From the NCBI RefSeq assembly GCF_945956895.1, contig NZ_CAMFJF010000005.1, forward strand, positions 105,440 through 169,439: 64,000 nucleotides of DNA, written 5' to 3'. The notes under the pieces were generated by a model. It was not told where the DNA came from. It made no database searches and saw nothing but the letters and a program-made list of their open reading frames with translations. The position numbers and the translations under genes are program-made. The stretch comes from an uncultured Allobosea sp. (GTDB taxonomy: Bacteria > Pseudomonadota > Alphaproteobacteria > Rhizobiales > Beijerinckiaceae). Shown here one piece after another: positions 49,168 to 58,205 of the stretch (within the stretch, counting starts at the first letter, position 1; every line of letters begins with the position of its first letter).

Positions 49168-50565
49168 TTGCAGAGCTTGTTCGGATTGGAACTCTCGACC
49201 GCGCAGAAGGTGATCGTCGCCTCCGTGGTCATTCTCGTGCTTCTCGCGCTGCTCGGGCTGTTCGTGCGGCAGATCCAGGGCGGGCGGCTGCGATTGCGCG
49301 GCCAGGCCAGCGGGCGGCAGCGCCAGCCCCGCCTCGGCGTCGTCGATACCTATGACCTCGACCGCCAGCGCCAGCTCGTCCTGATCCGGCGCGACAATAT
49401 CGAGCACCTGCTGATGATCGGCGGGGCATCCGATGTCGTGGTCGAGACCAATATCCTGCGCAGCGGCGGACGCGCCGCGACATCCTCCTATGCCGATGCC
49501 GGCGTGGCGGATCGTCCGCTGCCGCCGTTCGAAACGCTGGTGCCCCCGAGCGAGCCCGCCATGCGGGCCGGCGAGGAAGCGCGGCGTGCCGGTCTTGCCC
49601 CCGAGGGGCCGGAACTGCTGCCGCCCTTGCCGACCCGCCCTGTTTCGGTTCCGGTCGAGCCGGCGACGACGGCCGCCGCGGCCACGGTCGCAACCGCCGG
49701 CGTTGCCGCCGCGCTCGGCGTCGCTGCGGCGGCCGAGGCGGTTGCCTCTCCTGCCAAGCCCGCGATGCCGGCCATGCCGGTGCCGCCCCTCACCACAGGC
49801 CCGGCACCCAGCTTCGCGCGCGAGCATGCGCCGCAGCCTGCCGTCAGTGCCGGCGAACTGGACGACATGACCCGGCAGCTGGAAGAGGCGTTGAAGCGGC
49901 CGTTCTCCGCTGTGCGCCCGGCCAATCTTGGGAACGAGGCGCCGGCCGCGAGCCCCGCGCCCGCCGTGGAGCCGCCGGCTCCGGCCGAAAAATTCTCTCC
50001 CCCGCCTGTCGTCGAGGAGGAGGACGAGGTGCCGCCGGTCGAAGCGGTCGCGCCGTTCGTCGAGCCGCCGGCTCCTGAACCCGAGATCGTGCCTGAGCCT
50101 GCGCCTGTACCGGTCGCGCCGCCGGCTCCCGTCGCTGCTGCGCCGCGCCAGAAGCTGATTCCGAGCGATGTCGAGGCCGAACTCGCCGCTGCGCTCGGTC
50201 TGGCGCTGGACCGCCCGCTTTCGAAGGCGCCCGAGCCCATGCCGCTCGAAGCCAAGCCTTTGGACGCCAAGTTTTCCGAAGCCAAATCTTCCGAAGTTAA
50301 GTCTTCCGAAGCGAAACCGGCCGAGCTTCATCACCCGCAGCCGTCTCCGGCGCCCGAACCGATCATCGAGGACGAGACCGTTATCGAGGAGACGGTGCTG
50401 GATGCCGTCGTCGAGGAGCCTGTCCCGGTCGAGGCCGCCAAGCCCAAGCCTGAACCCGAGAAGGTGCCCGAGCCCGCGCCGAAGGAGATCGACCCGTTCT
50501 CGGTCGATGCCATCGAAGCCGAGTTCGCCCGTCTGCTGGGGCGCGATCCCAAGGCGAAGTCCTGA
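49168..50565 (+). CDS. fliO: Flagellar export protein FliO with a long Pro/Ala-rich cytoplasmic tail
   Basis: The 465-residue protein has one N-terminal membrane helix (about 13-33) followed by a FliO domain. That domain contains DNIEHLLMIGGASDVVVETNI near 80-100. The remaining about 360 residues are low-complexity, rich in Pro, Ala, Glu and Val. They contain the repeat-like run EAKSSEVKSSEAK and end SVDAIEAEFARLLGRDPKAK. FliO usually has 100-150 residues, so this tail is an unusual extension. The start is a TTG with AGAGG six bases upstream; no ATG start fits. It lies directly before fliP. Confidence 0.8.
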   Translation: MQSLFGLELSTAQKVIVASVVILVLLALLGLFVRQIQGGRLRLRGQASGRQRQPRLGVVDTYDLDRQRQLVLIRRDNIEHLLMIGGASDVVVETNILRSGGRAATSSYADAGVADRPLPPFETLVPPSEPAMRAGEEARRAGLAPEGPELLPPLPTRPVSVPVEPATTAAAATVATAGVAAALGVAAAAEAVASPAKPAMPAMPVPPLTTGPAPSFAREHAPQPAVSAGELDDMTRQLEEALKRPFSAVRPANLGNEAPAASPAPAVEPPAPAEKFSPPPVVEEEDEVPPVEAVAPFVEPPAPEPEIVPEPAPVPVAPPAPVAAAPRQKLIPSDVEAELAAALGLALDRPLSKAPEPMPLEAKPLDAKFSEAKSSEVKSSEAKPAELHHPQPSPAPEPIIEDETVIEETVLDAVVEEPVPVEAAKPKPEPEKVPEPAPKEIDPFSVDAIEAEFARLLGRDPKAKS

Positions 50566-50644
50566 GGCTTCAAGCCCCAGCCTGAAGGGCCGTCGCCTAC
50601 AGACTGTCGGCCATCAACAGGATTGTCGGCCATCCGGCCTCATG

Positions 50645-50672
50645 ACGCCGCGCACTGGTTGCGCGGCGTTTT
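50645..50672 (+). terminator. Intrinsic terminator-like hairpin between fliO and fliP
   Basis: ACGCCGCGC at 50645-50653 pairs with GCGCGGCGT at 50661-50669 and is followed by TTTC. It lies between the two export genes, just before the fliP start. Confidence 0.65.
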
Positions 50673-50675
50673 CGC

Positions 50676-51494
50676 GTGACTAGCCTCGGGGCGCCCGATC
50701 GGTTGAGTCGGGCGGTGGCGGCGCGCGTGAAGTTCATCGGCAGACGAGCAAGAGGCTTTCGAGGCGGGCGCATCCTGGCGGCTGCCGCGCTGCTGCTCGT
50801 GCTGCAGGCGGCGCCGGCGCTGTCGCAGACGCTCTCGCTCGATCTGGGGCAGGGGGGTGGCGTCGCGGAACGGGCGTTGCAGCTCATCGCTGTCATCACG
50901 GTCCTGTCGCTGGCGCCGTCGATCCTGATCATGGTGACGTCGTTCACGCGGATCGTGGTGGTGCTATCGCTGCTGCGTTCTGCCCTGGGCACGCAGACCG
51001 CGCCGCCGAATGCCGTGATCCTCGGGCTCTCGCTGTTCCTGACCGGCTTCGTCATGGCGCCGACCTTGCGCGAGGCCTATACGACAGCCGTCCAGCCGCT
51101 GGTCGCCGGGCAGATCCAGCCGCAGGAGGCCTATAACCGCGGCGTCGTGCCCTTCAAGACCTTCATGCTCAAGCATGTCCGCGAGAAGGACCTGGCGCTC
51201 TTCCTCGACATGTCGCAGGGGCCGCGGCCGCAGCAGCCGCAGGATGTCGGCGTCGAGGTCTTGGTGCCGGCCTTCATGATCTCGGAACTGCGCCGCGCCT
51301 TCGAGATCGGCTTCCTGCTGTTCGTGCCCTTTCTGATCATCGACCTCGTGGTAGCCTCGATCCTGATGTCGGTGGGCATGATGATGCTGCCGCCGGTGAC
51401 GGTGGCGCTACCGTTCAAGCTGATCTTCTTCGTGCTGGTCGACGGCTGGGGGCTGGTCGCGGGATCGCTGGTGAAGAGCTACGGCAGTGGGTAA
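50676..51494 (+). CDS. fliP: Flagellar export protein FliP
   Basis: The 272-residue inner-membrane protein of the export gate has a cleavable signal peptide (to about ALSQ). Four hydrophobic helices follow. SLAPSILIMVTSFTRIVVVLSLLRSALGTQTAPPN near 95-130 and EVLVPAFMISELRRAFEIGF near 195-215 are family signatures. It ends VLVDGWGLVAGSLVKSY. The start is uncertain. The longest form begins at a GTG at 50676 immediately after the terminator stem, with no ribosome binding site. A GTG at 50727 before KFIGRRARG is an alternative. Confidence 0.93.
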   Translation: MTSLGAPDRLSRAVAARVKFIGRRARGFRGGRILAAAALLLVLQAAPALSQTLSLDLGQGGGVAERALQLIAVITVLSLAPSILIMVTSFTRIVVVLSLLRSALGTQTAPPNAVILGLSLFLTGFVMAPTLREAYTTAVQPLVAGQIQPQEAYNRGVVPFKTFMLKHVREKDLALFLDMSQGPRPQQPQDVGVEVLVPAFMISELRRAFEIGFLLFVPFLIIDLVVASILMSVGMMMLPPVTVALPFKLIFFVLVDGWGLVAGSLVKSYGSG

Positions 51495-51503
51495 GCGGAA
51501 GCT

Positions 51504-51608
51504 CGTCATGCTCGGGCTTGACCCGAGCATCTCGTGACGCTGAGGCTCCGGAGCCTCAGCTCGTGAGAGATTCTCGGATTTGCGCTTCGCTACGTCCGAG
51601 AATGACGG
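51504..51608. repeat. Palindromic interspersed repeat, family B, copy 2
   Basis: It shares CGTCATGCTCGGGCTTGACC and the CCGAGAATGACGG end with the copy at 6712-6815. It lies between fliP and the convergent rnd gene. Confidence 0.85.
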
Positions 51609-51626
51609 CTGCGTAAAGGCAGCTGC

Positions 51627-52766
51627 TCAACCCACGACCACCCGGCCGCGCTGGATGCGCAGGCTGAGCGAGCCGTTCTTCAGCGCCAGCGCCTTCTCGC
51701 CGAAGACGCCGCGGCGCCAGCCCTGGAGGGCCGGCACGTCGGCGAGATCGTCTGAGGCGATTGAGTCGAGATCGTCGCTGGAGGCGATGATCTTGGGCGC
51801 GACGCGCTCGGCGTCCGCCACCGCCTTGAGCAGGACCTTGAGCAGGTCGAGCACCGCGGCATTGGTCGGCCGGCCGCGCTCGCGCTCCAGCCGGGGCAGG
51901 GTCTTGGGATCGATCGCTGCGGCGCGCTCGATCGCGGCGAGGACCTCGGCGCCGTTGCGCGAACGCTCGAACCCGTTGGGTACGGAGCGCAGCTCGGCCA
52001 GCGCTTCGACCGAGCGCGGGCCGCGCTGGACGATGTCCATCAGCGCATCGTCCTTGAGCACGCGCTGGCGCGGCACGTCGCGACCTTGAGCCTCGCGCTC
52101 GCGCCAGGCGGCGATCTCCATCAGGTTCGGCAGTTCGCGCGGCTTGCGGATGCGGCCCTTGAGGCGCTGCCAGGCATTCTCGGGCTTGACCTCGTAGGTC
52201 GCGGGCGAGGTCAGCACCGCCATCTCTTCGGCGACCCAGCTTTCGCGGCCGCTGGCGTCGAGATCGGCCTTCAGGGCGAGATAGATGTCGCGCAGATGGG
52301 TGACGTCCGACTCGGCATAGGCAAGCTGCGCCTCGGTGAGCGGACGGCGCGACCAGTCGGTGAAGCGCGAGGACTTGTCGATGCGCGCCTTGGCTAGGTC
52401 GTTGGCGAGCTGCTCGTAACCGACCGAGTCGCCATAGCCGCAGACCATCGCCGCGACCTGCGTGTCGAAGAGCGGGTTCGGCAGCACGCGCCCGAGCAGC
52501 CAGACGATTTCGAGATCCTGCCGGGCGGCGTGGAAAACCTTCACCACGTTCTCGTTGACCATCAGCCCGAAGAAAGGAGCGAGATCGAGATCGGGCGAAA
52601 GCGGGTCGACCAGCACCGCCTCATCCGGCGAGGCGAGCTGGATCAGGCAGAGCTTGGGATAATAGGTCGTCTCGCGCAGGAACTCGGTGTCGACCGTGAC
52701 GAAGGGATGGGTCGCGAGACGGTCGCAAGCGGCGGAGAGCGCGGCGGTATCGGAAATCAGATGCAT
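51627..52766 (-). CDS. rnd: Ribonuclease D
   Basis: The 379-residue 3'-5' exoribonuclease has a DEDDy/DnaQ-type catalytic domain with TVDTEFLRE (about 20-28), [11 protein letters not shown] near 80 and [16 protein letters not shown] near 150 (catalytic Tyr/Asp). The C-terminal HRDC domains begin near 205 ([26 protein letters not shown]). It trims tRNA 3' ends and other small RNAs in the cytoplasm. It is divergent from aspS. Confidence 0.94.
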   Translation of the reverse strand: MHLISDTAALSAACDRLATHPFVTVDTEFLRETTYYPKLCLIQLASPDEAVLVDPLSPDLDLAPFFGLMVNENVVKVFHAARQDLEIVWLLGRVLPNPLFDTQVAAMVCGYGDSVGYEQLANDLAKARIDKSSRFTDWSRRPLTEAQLAYAESDVTHLRDIYLALKADLDASGRESWVAEEMAVLTSPATYEVKPENAWQRLKGRIRKPRELPNLMEIAAWREREAQGRDVPRQRVLKDDALMDIVQRGPRSVEALAELRSVPNGFERSRNGAEVLAAIERAAAIDPKTLPRLERERGRPTNAAVLDLLKVLLKAVADAERVAPKIIASSDDLDSIASDDLADVPALQGWRRGVFGEKALALKNGSLSLRIQRGRVVVG

Positions 52767-52902
52767 GATGACGACGTCTTAGCAGAGAGAGCCGCAGGAT
52801 GTCGCGGGCGTTCTTGACATTTCGGGCGCGCGCGTGTGGTTAGCCGCAAGCTGTGGCTGGCCTCTGAGCTGGCCGTTGACGCATTTCCGAAAGACTGATC
52901 CC

Positions 52903-54687
52903 GTGACCCTGCATCGCTATCGTTCCCACACCTGCGGCGCGCTCCGCGACAGCGACATCGGCAAGACCGTGCGCCTCTCCGGCTGGTGCCACCGCATCCG
53001 CGACCATGGCGGCGTGCTCTTCATCGACCTGCGCGACCATTACGGCATGACGCAGGTCGTCGTCGATCCCGATTCGCCGGCCTTCGCCGATGCCGAGACG
53101 CTGCGCTCGGAATGGGTCGTGCGCATCGACGGCAAGGTCAAGGCTCGCCTTGAAGGCACCGAGAACGCCAACCTGCCGACCGGTGCGGTCGAGGTCTTCG
53201 CGACGGCGATCGAGGTGCTCGGTCCTTCGGCCGAGCTGCCGCTGCCGGTCTTCGGCGATCTCGAATATCCCGAGGACACCCGCCTCAAGTACCGCTTCCT
53301 CGACCTGCGTCGCGAGAAGCTGCACAACAACATCATGCTGCGCACCAAGGTCATCGATTCGATGCGCCGCCGCATGAAGGATTCCGGCTTCTCCGAGTTC
53401 CAGACGCCGATCCTGACCGCGTCTTCGCCGGAAGGCGCGCGCGACTTCCTGGTGCCGAGCCGCCTGCATGCCGGCAAGTTCTACGCGCTGCCGCAGGCGC
53501 CGCAGCAGTACAAGCAACTGCTGATGATGGCGGGCTTCGACCGCTACTTCCAGATCGCGCCCTGCTTCCGCGACGAGGACCCGCGCGCCGACCGCCTGCC
53601 GGGCGAGTTCTACCAGCTCGATGTCGAGATGAGCTTCGTCGAGCAGGAAGACGTGTTCGCGACGATGGAGCCGGTCATCACCGGCGTGTTCGAGGAATTC
53701 GCCGAGGGCCGGAGCGTTCAGAAGAACTGGCCGCGCATTCCCTATGCCGAGGCCATCGCCAAATACGGCTCCGACAAGCCGGACCTGCGCAACCCGATCG
53801 AGATGCAGGACGTCTCCGAGCAATTCCGCGGCTCGGGCTTCAAGGTCTTCGCGCGTATCCTCGAAGGCGAGAAGAACCGCGTCTGGGCGATTCCCGCTCC
53901 GGGCGGCGGCAGCAGAGCCTTCTGCGACCGGATGAACTCCTGGGCGCAGGGCGAGGGGCAGCCCGGCCTCGGCTACCTGATGGTCAAGGAAGACGGCGAG
54001 GGCCAGGGGCCGATCGCCAACAACATCGGGCCTGAGCGCGTCGCCGGCATCATCAAGCAGATGGGACTGAAGGGTGGCGACGCCTGCTTCTTCGTCGCGG
54101 GCGACCCGGACAAGTTCTACAAGTTCGCCGGCAGCGCCCGGAACAAGGTCGGCCAGGAGCTCAACCTGATCGACGAGAACGCCTTCGCCTTCGCCTGGAT
54201 CGTCGATTTCCCGATGTTCGAGTACAACGAGGACGAGAAGAAGGTCGATTTCTCGCATAACCCCTTCTCGATGCCGCAGGGCGGGCTGAAGGCGCTGACC
54301 GAGGAAGATCCGCTCTCGCTCAAGGCGTTCCAGTACGACATCGCCTGCAACGGCTTCGAGCTCGCCTCCGGCGGCATCCGCAACCACAAGCCGGAAGCGA
54401 TGGTGAAGGCCTTCGAGATCGCCGGCTATGGCGAGGAGACGGTGATCGAGCGCTTCGGCGGCATGTATCGCGCGTTCCAGTACGGTGCTCCGCCACATGG
54501 CGGCATGGCGGCGGGCGTGGACCGCATCATCATGCTGCTGGCGCGTGCCACCAACCTGCGCGAAGTCGCGCTGTTCCCGATGAACCAGCAGGCCGTCGAC
54601 CTGCTGATGGGGGCACCGGCCGAGGCGACGCCGAAGCAGCTGCGCGAGGCGCATCTGCGCGTCAATATGCCCGAGAAGAACGGCTGA
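52903..54687 (+). CDS. aspS: Aspartate--tRNA ligase (probably non-discriminating)
   Basis: The 594-residue class II synthetase has an N-terminal anticodon-binding OB domain (about 1-105, including [22 protein letters not shown]). The bacterial-type catalytic core has [27 protein letters not shown] near 182-208, [24 protein letters not shown] near 222-245 and a C-terminal [14 protein letters not shown] near 535. The insertion (GAD) domain lies between about 290 and 425. The GTG start ([11 protein letters not shown]) is at the family position. Many alphaproteobacteria use the non-discriminating form with GatCAB, which is inference here. Confidence 0.96.
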   Translation: MTLHRYRSHTCGALRDSDIGKTVRLSGWCHRIRDHGGVLFIDLRDHYGMTQVVVDPDSPAFADAETLRSEWVVRIDGKVKARLEGTENANLPTGAVEVFATAIEVLGPSAELPLPVFGDLEYPEDTRLKYRFLDLRREKLHNNIMLRTKVIDSMRRRMKDSGFSEFQTPILTASSPEGARDFLVPSRLHAGKFYALPQAPQQYKQLLMMAGFDRYFQIAPCFRDEDPRADRLPGEFYQLDVEMSFVEQEDVFATMEPVITGVFEEFAEGRSVQKNWPRIPYAEAIAKYGSDKPDLRNPIEMQDVSEQFRGSGFKVFARILEGEKNRVWAIPAPGGGSRAFCDRMNSWAQGEGQPGLGYLMVKEDGEGQGPIANNIGPERVAGIIKQMGLKGGDACFFVAGDPDKFYKFAGSARNKVGQELNLIDENAFAFAWIVDFPMFEYNEDEKKVDFSHNPFSMPQGGLKALTEEDPLSLKAFQYDIACNGFELASGGIRNHKPEAMVKAFEIAGYGEETVIERFGGMYRAFQYGAPPHGGMAAGVDRIIMLLARATNLREVALFPMNQQAVDLLMGAPAEATPKQLREAHLRVNMPEKNG

Positions 54688-54692
54688 CGACC

Positions 54693-55061
54693 ATGGCTTC
54701 GCTGCGGATCGGGCGGGCGCTCCCGCTCGCCTGTCTTCTTGCGCTGTCGCTCGGCGCCTGCGTCGCTGCCAGCGAGAGCAGCTCCGGCCGCGCCTCGGCG
54801 CTGGCGACGACGGTGTCGCGCGCCATCGCCTGCAAGGCCGGTTCGCCGCAGCGCTCGACGCTCGACCGCTTCCTTGCAGCCGAGAAGGCGCGTGGCGTCG
54901 ACGATCAGCAGATCGCGGCGGCGCGCTCGGCCTATGTCGGCGTTTCCGAGGCCGAGATGGTCAATCAGGGCGTGCGGCCTCAAGCCTGCACGGCCGAGGA
55001 GCGGGCGGAGCTGAAGGAACGGATGGGCCGCATCCGCGCCGGGGATTTCGACAAGCTCTGA
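54693..55061 (+). CDS. Small lipoprotein of unknown function (paralogue 1)
   Basis: The 122-residue protein has a lipoprotein signal with the lipobox LSLGAC (Cys near 23). The mature domain is short and helical, with ALATTVSRAIACKAG and AARSAYVGVSEAEMV. Its cysteine pattern and TVSRAxxC motif recur in the next gene, so the two are related. The family is unknown. It starts six bases after aspS and may be co-transcribed. Confidence 0.7.
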   Translation: MASLRIGRALPLACLLALSLGACVAASESSSGRASALATTVSRAIACKAGSPQRSTLDRFLAAEKARGVDDQQIAAARSAYVGVSEAEMVNQGVRPQACTAEERAELKERMGRIRAGDFDKL

Positions 55062-55075
55062 GCTGCGCCGTGCCG

Positions 55076-55381
55076 ATGCCTTCAATCTCCAGACTTGCCG
55101 CCGCTGCGGCATCGTTCGCCGCGCTGGGCGCCTGCACCGTCGCCGGGCCGGTGCCGGGAACGGTGGAATATGCTGCGGCGACGGTGTCGCGAGCCTATGA
55201 TTGCGGGCTGCAGGTGGACCGCGGCCGCATCATCGCGCGGCTCGATCGCCAGGATCGACAGCGCTTCGTCGCAGCCAATGCCGGCTATGCGGTGAAGTCC
55301 TACAAGGCGCCGCATCGCTGCGAAGCCAGCGAGCGCGAGCGGATCAAGGGCGAGATCGGCGCGCTCGCGAGAGCGCGCTAG
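55076..55381 (+). CDS. Small lipoprotein of unknown function (paralogue 2)
   Basis: The product has about 101 residues with the lipobox FAALGAC and a mature domain AAATVSRAYDCGLQVDRGRIIARL ... YKAPHRCEASERERIKGEIGAL. The TVSRAYDC motif and the C-terminal CxxxERxxIKxxIG pattern mirror paralogue 1. An in-frame GTG lies six bases upstream of the ATG. It starts 14 bases after the previous gene, so the two are a tandem pair. Confidence 0.7.
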   Translation: MPSISRLAAAAASFAALGACTVAGPVPGTVEYAAATVSRAYDCGLQVDRGRIIARLDRQDRQRFVAANAGYAVKSYKAPHRCEASERERIKGEIGALARAR

Positions 55382-55393
55382 GTCATTCTCCGA

Positions 55394-55510
55394 GCCCTCA
55401 TCCTGAGGAGCCGCGAAGCGGCGTCTCGAAGGATGGTTCAGGAGGCTCAGGAGATAGCTGGAGCATCCTTCGAGACGCGAGCCTCCGGCTCGCTCCTCAG
55501 GATGAGGGCT
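55394..55510. repeat. Palindromic interspersed repeat, family D, copy 2
   Basis: It starts GCCCTCATCCTGAGGAG and ends CTCCTCAGGATGAGGGCT, like the copy at 47631-47736, but has a longer central region. Confidence 0.88.
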
Positions 55511-55580
55511 GGAGGGCCGAAGGCTCTCGAAGGACTGAAATCGCTTGCTTCCGGCCTCCCGACATGGCCACAAGGCGGCA

Positions 55581-56471
55581 ATGCCCGCCGCCGCCATCAC
55601 CGCCATCACCGCCATCGTCGTCAGCTTTGACAGCGCCGAGGTTCTGCCCGCCTGCCTCGATGCGCTGGCCGGGGAGGGCGTGCGGACAATCGTCGTCGAC
55701 AATGCCAGCGGCGATGACAGCCGTGCGATCGCGCAGGCGAAGGGCGCGCGGCTGATCGCGAATGCTCGCAACGAGGGCTATGGCCGGGCCAACAATATCG
55801 GCGTGGCGGCGGCCGAGACGCCCTATGTGCTGATCGTCAATCCGGACCTCGAACTCGGGCGCGGCGCGGCGGCAGCGCTTCTGGAAGCGGCCGAGCGCTA
55901 TCCCGATGCCGGAATGCTGGCGCCACGCATCGTCGAGCCTTCGGGGCGCATCTTCCTGCAACCGCGCTCGCTGCTCTCGCCTCCGCATCTCAACCGTGCC
56001 GGCACGATGGCGATCCCCGAGGGCGATGCCTGCCTGCCTTTCCTCTCGGGGGCCTGCCTGCTGATCCGGCGCGAGGTCTTCGTCGCGCTCGGCGGTTTCG
56101 ATCCGGCGATCTTCCTGTTCTACGAGGATGACGACCTGTGCCGGCGCATGCGCGATGCCGGCCATGCCCTCATCCATGTCCACGAAGCCGAAGCGCGGCA
56201 CGGTCGGGGCCGTTCGACCGCGCCGTCGCCGCAGCGGCGCTTCAAGGCTCGCTGGCATCTCGCCTGGTCCGAGCACTACATCGCCCGCAAATACGGGCTA
56301 TCCGGGCCGGGGCCGATCCGGATGCTGGAGAATGTCGGCAAGGCGGCGGGCTACGGCCTGCTGCTCAGGCGCGAGAAGATGTTCGCGCATGCGGGCTCGG
56401 CCGCGGGGGCTCGCGCCTGGCGGCGCGGCGAGACGGCGCTTGCCCATGAAGGGCTGGGGGAGATGCCATGA
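55581..56471 (+). CDS. GT2-family glycosyltransferase
   Basis: The 296-residue inverting glycosyltransferase has a GT-A fold. The N-terminal nucleotide-sugar-binding part has TAIVVSFDSAEVL (about 10-22), VVDNASGDDS near 40, NEGYGRANNIG near 66 and the DXD-like NPDLELG near 86. The acceptor region contains FLFYEDDDLCRRMRDAGH near 180. It resembles rhamnosyltransferases of polysaccharide assembly. It is cytoplasmic and adds a sugar to a lipid-linked or surface glycan. Its last four bases overlap the next gene (ATGA). Confidence 0.87.
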   Translation: MPAAAITAITAIVVSFDSAEVLPACLDALAGEGVRTIVVDNASGDDSRAIAQAKGARLIANARNEGYGRANNIGVAAAETPYVLIVNPDLELGRGAAAALLEAAERYPDAGMLAPRIVEPSGRIFLQPRSLLSPPHLNRAGTMAIPEGDACLPFLSGACLLIRREVFVALGGFDPAIFLFYEDDDLCRRMRDAGHALIHVHEAEARHGRGRSTAPSPQRRFKARWHLAWSEHYIARKYGLSGPGPIRMLENVGKAAGYGLLLRREKMFAHAGSAAGARAWRRGETALAHEGLGEMP

Positions 56472-57520
56472 GCCGGGTCCGGCCCAGGGTCGCGGAGGCG
56501 CTCGCCAATCCGCACAACAATTTCGGCCTGCTCCGGCTCGTCATGGCGCTCGCCGTCGTCGTGTCCCATGCCTTCAGCGTCACCGACGGGCAGGTGGAGC
56601 AGGAGCCCTGGTTCCAGACGACCGGCTTCACGCTCGGCGAGCATGCGGTCAACGGCTTCTTCGCGATCTCCGGCTTCCTGGTGACGATGAGCTTCGTGCG
56701 ACGCGGCTGGCGCGACTATGTCGTCGCGCGCCTGCTGAGGATCGCGCCAGGGCTGATCGCGGCGACGCTCCTCGTCGCGCTCGTGTTGGGCGCCCTGATG
56801 ACGACGCTCGACCGCTCCGCCTATTTCAGCGATCCGCGGCTGTGGCGCTTCATTTCGGGCACGCTGACCACCTTCAAGAGCGCGGCGGCGCTGCCGGGGG
56901 TGTTCGAGAGCAATCCGCTGCCCTTCCCGCTGGGAACGGTTTGGACGCTGAAATACGAGACGCTGTGCTATCTCGGCGTGCTCATTGCCGGCCTTGTCGG
57001 GCTTCTGGCCCGGCCGCGCATCGCATTGGCGGCCATGGTGGCGCTGACGGTCGCCGTCGCCCTGCACGAGGTGCTGACGCCGCACGGCCCGAAGGGGACA
57101 GAGACGGCGCTGCGCCTGCCGCTGATCTTCCTCGCCGGTGGCGTGGTCTATCTCTATCGCGAGAAGGCGTCGCTCTCGCTGCCGCTGCTGGTCGTGGCGC
57201 TTTTGGCGCTGGTGCCGCTGTCCTTCACGCCGCTCTACAAGGCCGCGCTCTATCTCGTCACTGCCTGGGGCGTTCTCGTGCTGGCGCTGGCGCCGGCCCT
57301 GACGCGGCGCTCGGTCGAGCCGCCGGCCGATCTCTCCTACGGCGTCTATCTCTATGGCTGGCCGGTGCAGCAGGCGCTGCATGCGCTGTTTCCATCGCTT
57401 GGCGCAGTGGCGCTGCTCTGGCCGTCGCTTGCAATAACGCTCGTGGTCGCCGCGCTGTCCTGGTACCTGATCGAGAAGCCGGCGCTCGGGCTCAAGCGCC
57501 GTCTGATGGGTGGTTCCTGA
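56468..57520 (+). CDS. Acyltransferase family 3 (OafA/YrhL-like) membrane protein
   Basis: The 350-residue integral membrane protein has about ten hydrophobic helices. It has the acyltransferase_3 signature at its N-terminus (NFGLLRLVMALAVVVSHAF, including the conserved catalytic His) and FFAISGFLVTMSFVRRGWRDYVVARLLRIAPGL. Such enzymes add acetyl or other acyl groups to surface sugars. It overlaps the glycosyltransferase gene by four bases, so both likely modify the same glycan. Its 3' end overlaps the convergent CatB-like gene by 29 bases. Confidence 0.88.
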   Translation: MSRVRPRVAEALANPHNNFGLLRLVMALAVVVSHAFSVTDGQVEQEPWFQTTGFTLGEHAVNGFFAISGFLVTMSFVRRGWRDYVVARLLRIAPGLIAATLLVALVLGALMTTLDRSAYFSDPRLWRFISGTLTTFKSAAALPGVFESNPLPFPLGTVWTLKYETLCYLGVLIAGLVGLLARPRIALAAMVALTVAVALHEVLTPHGPKGTETALRLPLIFLAGGVVYLYREKASLSLPLLVVALLALVPLSFTPLYKAALYLVTAWGVLVLALAPALTRRSVEPPADLSYGVYLYGWPVQQALHALFPSLGAVALLWPSLAITLVVAALSWYLIEKPALGLKRRLMGGS

Positions 57521-58205
57521 GCGCAGCCAGCAATTCGTCGATCCGCTCCGAAAGCAGGAGCGGGATCAGCCGTTCGATCTCGGCGCGAGGCCGGTTCCAC
57601 CAGGCGGTTTCGAGCAGGGACGCTATTCGCGCCTCGTCGAAGCGCAGCCTGACGACGCGGGCCGGGTTGCCGGCGACGATCGCATAGGGCGGCACGTCGC
57701 GGGTGACCACGGCGCGCGCCGCAACCACGGCGCCATGGCCGATGGCAACGCCCGACATCACCATGCATTGCGAGCCGAGCCAGACGTCGTGGCCGATGAG
57801 GACATCGCCGCGGGTCGTGTCATGGCCGGTCATCCCGGCGGCCTCGGGCCAGAGCCGGGGCAGGGCAGGGAAGGGATAGGTCGTCGCCCAGTCGAGGCGG
57901 TGATTGCCGCCGAGCAAGATCTCGACGCCATCAGCGATCGAGCCGTAGCGCCCGATCGTGAGCCGCGCGCCGCTCTCCGGAAAGCGCACCTTCGGGCGGC
58001 CATAGGTATAGGGGCAGACCACGAACTGCCCCGGCCGCCGCGCAACGAGCTTGGCGAGATGCAGCCGGGTCTGATTGTCGCGGTTCAGCTGCTTGCGCAG
58101 CCAGCCGCGCGGGACGGCCGGCAGGCCCGCCCACCAGGCTTCAAGGCCTGATGGGCGCCAGTCGCGGTCCTCGGGCAGGATCGGGCCCTGGTCCTTACTG
58201 AGCAT
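57492..58205 (-). CDS. CatB-related O-acetyltransferase (hexapeptide repeat)
   Basis: The 237-residue left-handed beta-helix acetyltransferase has the hexapeptide repeat region (about 75-180) with GRYGSIADGVEILLGGNHRLDW, the active-site His in NHRLDW, and GDVLIGHDVWLGSQCMVMSGVAIGHGAVVAA. It belongs to the xenobiotic acetyltransferase family that includes chloramphenicol acetyltransferases and sugar O-acetyltransferases. Given the neighbouring glycan genes, a sugar acceptor is more likely. Its start overlaps the 3' end of the next upstream gene (58195) by 11 bases. Confidence 0.85.
   Translation of the reverse strand: MLSKDQGPILPEDRDWRPSGLEAWWAGLPAVPRGWLRKQLNRDNQTRLHLAKLVARRPGQFVVCPYTYGRPKVRFPESGARLTIGRYGSIADGVEILLGGNHRLDWATTYPFPALPRLWPEAAGMTGHDTTRGDVLIGHDVWLGSQCMVMSGVAIGHGAVVAARAVVTRDVPPYAIVAGNPARVVRLRFDEARIASLLETAWWNRPRAEIERLIPLLLSERIDELLAALRNHPSDGA

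Noticed and set aside
52840..54654. Long minus-strand frame opposite aspS
   Set aside because: The antisense frame has no motif, while aspS shows the full synthetase pattern.
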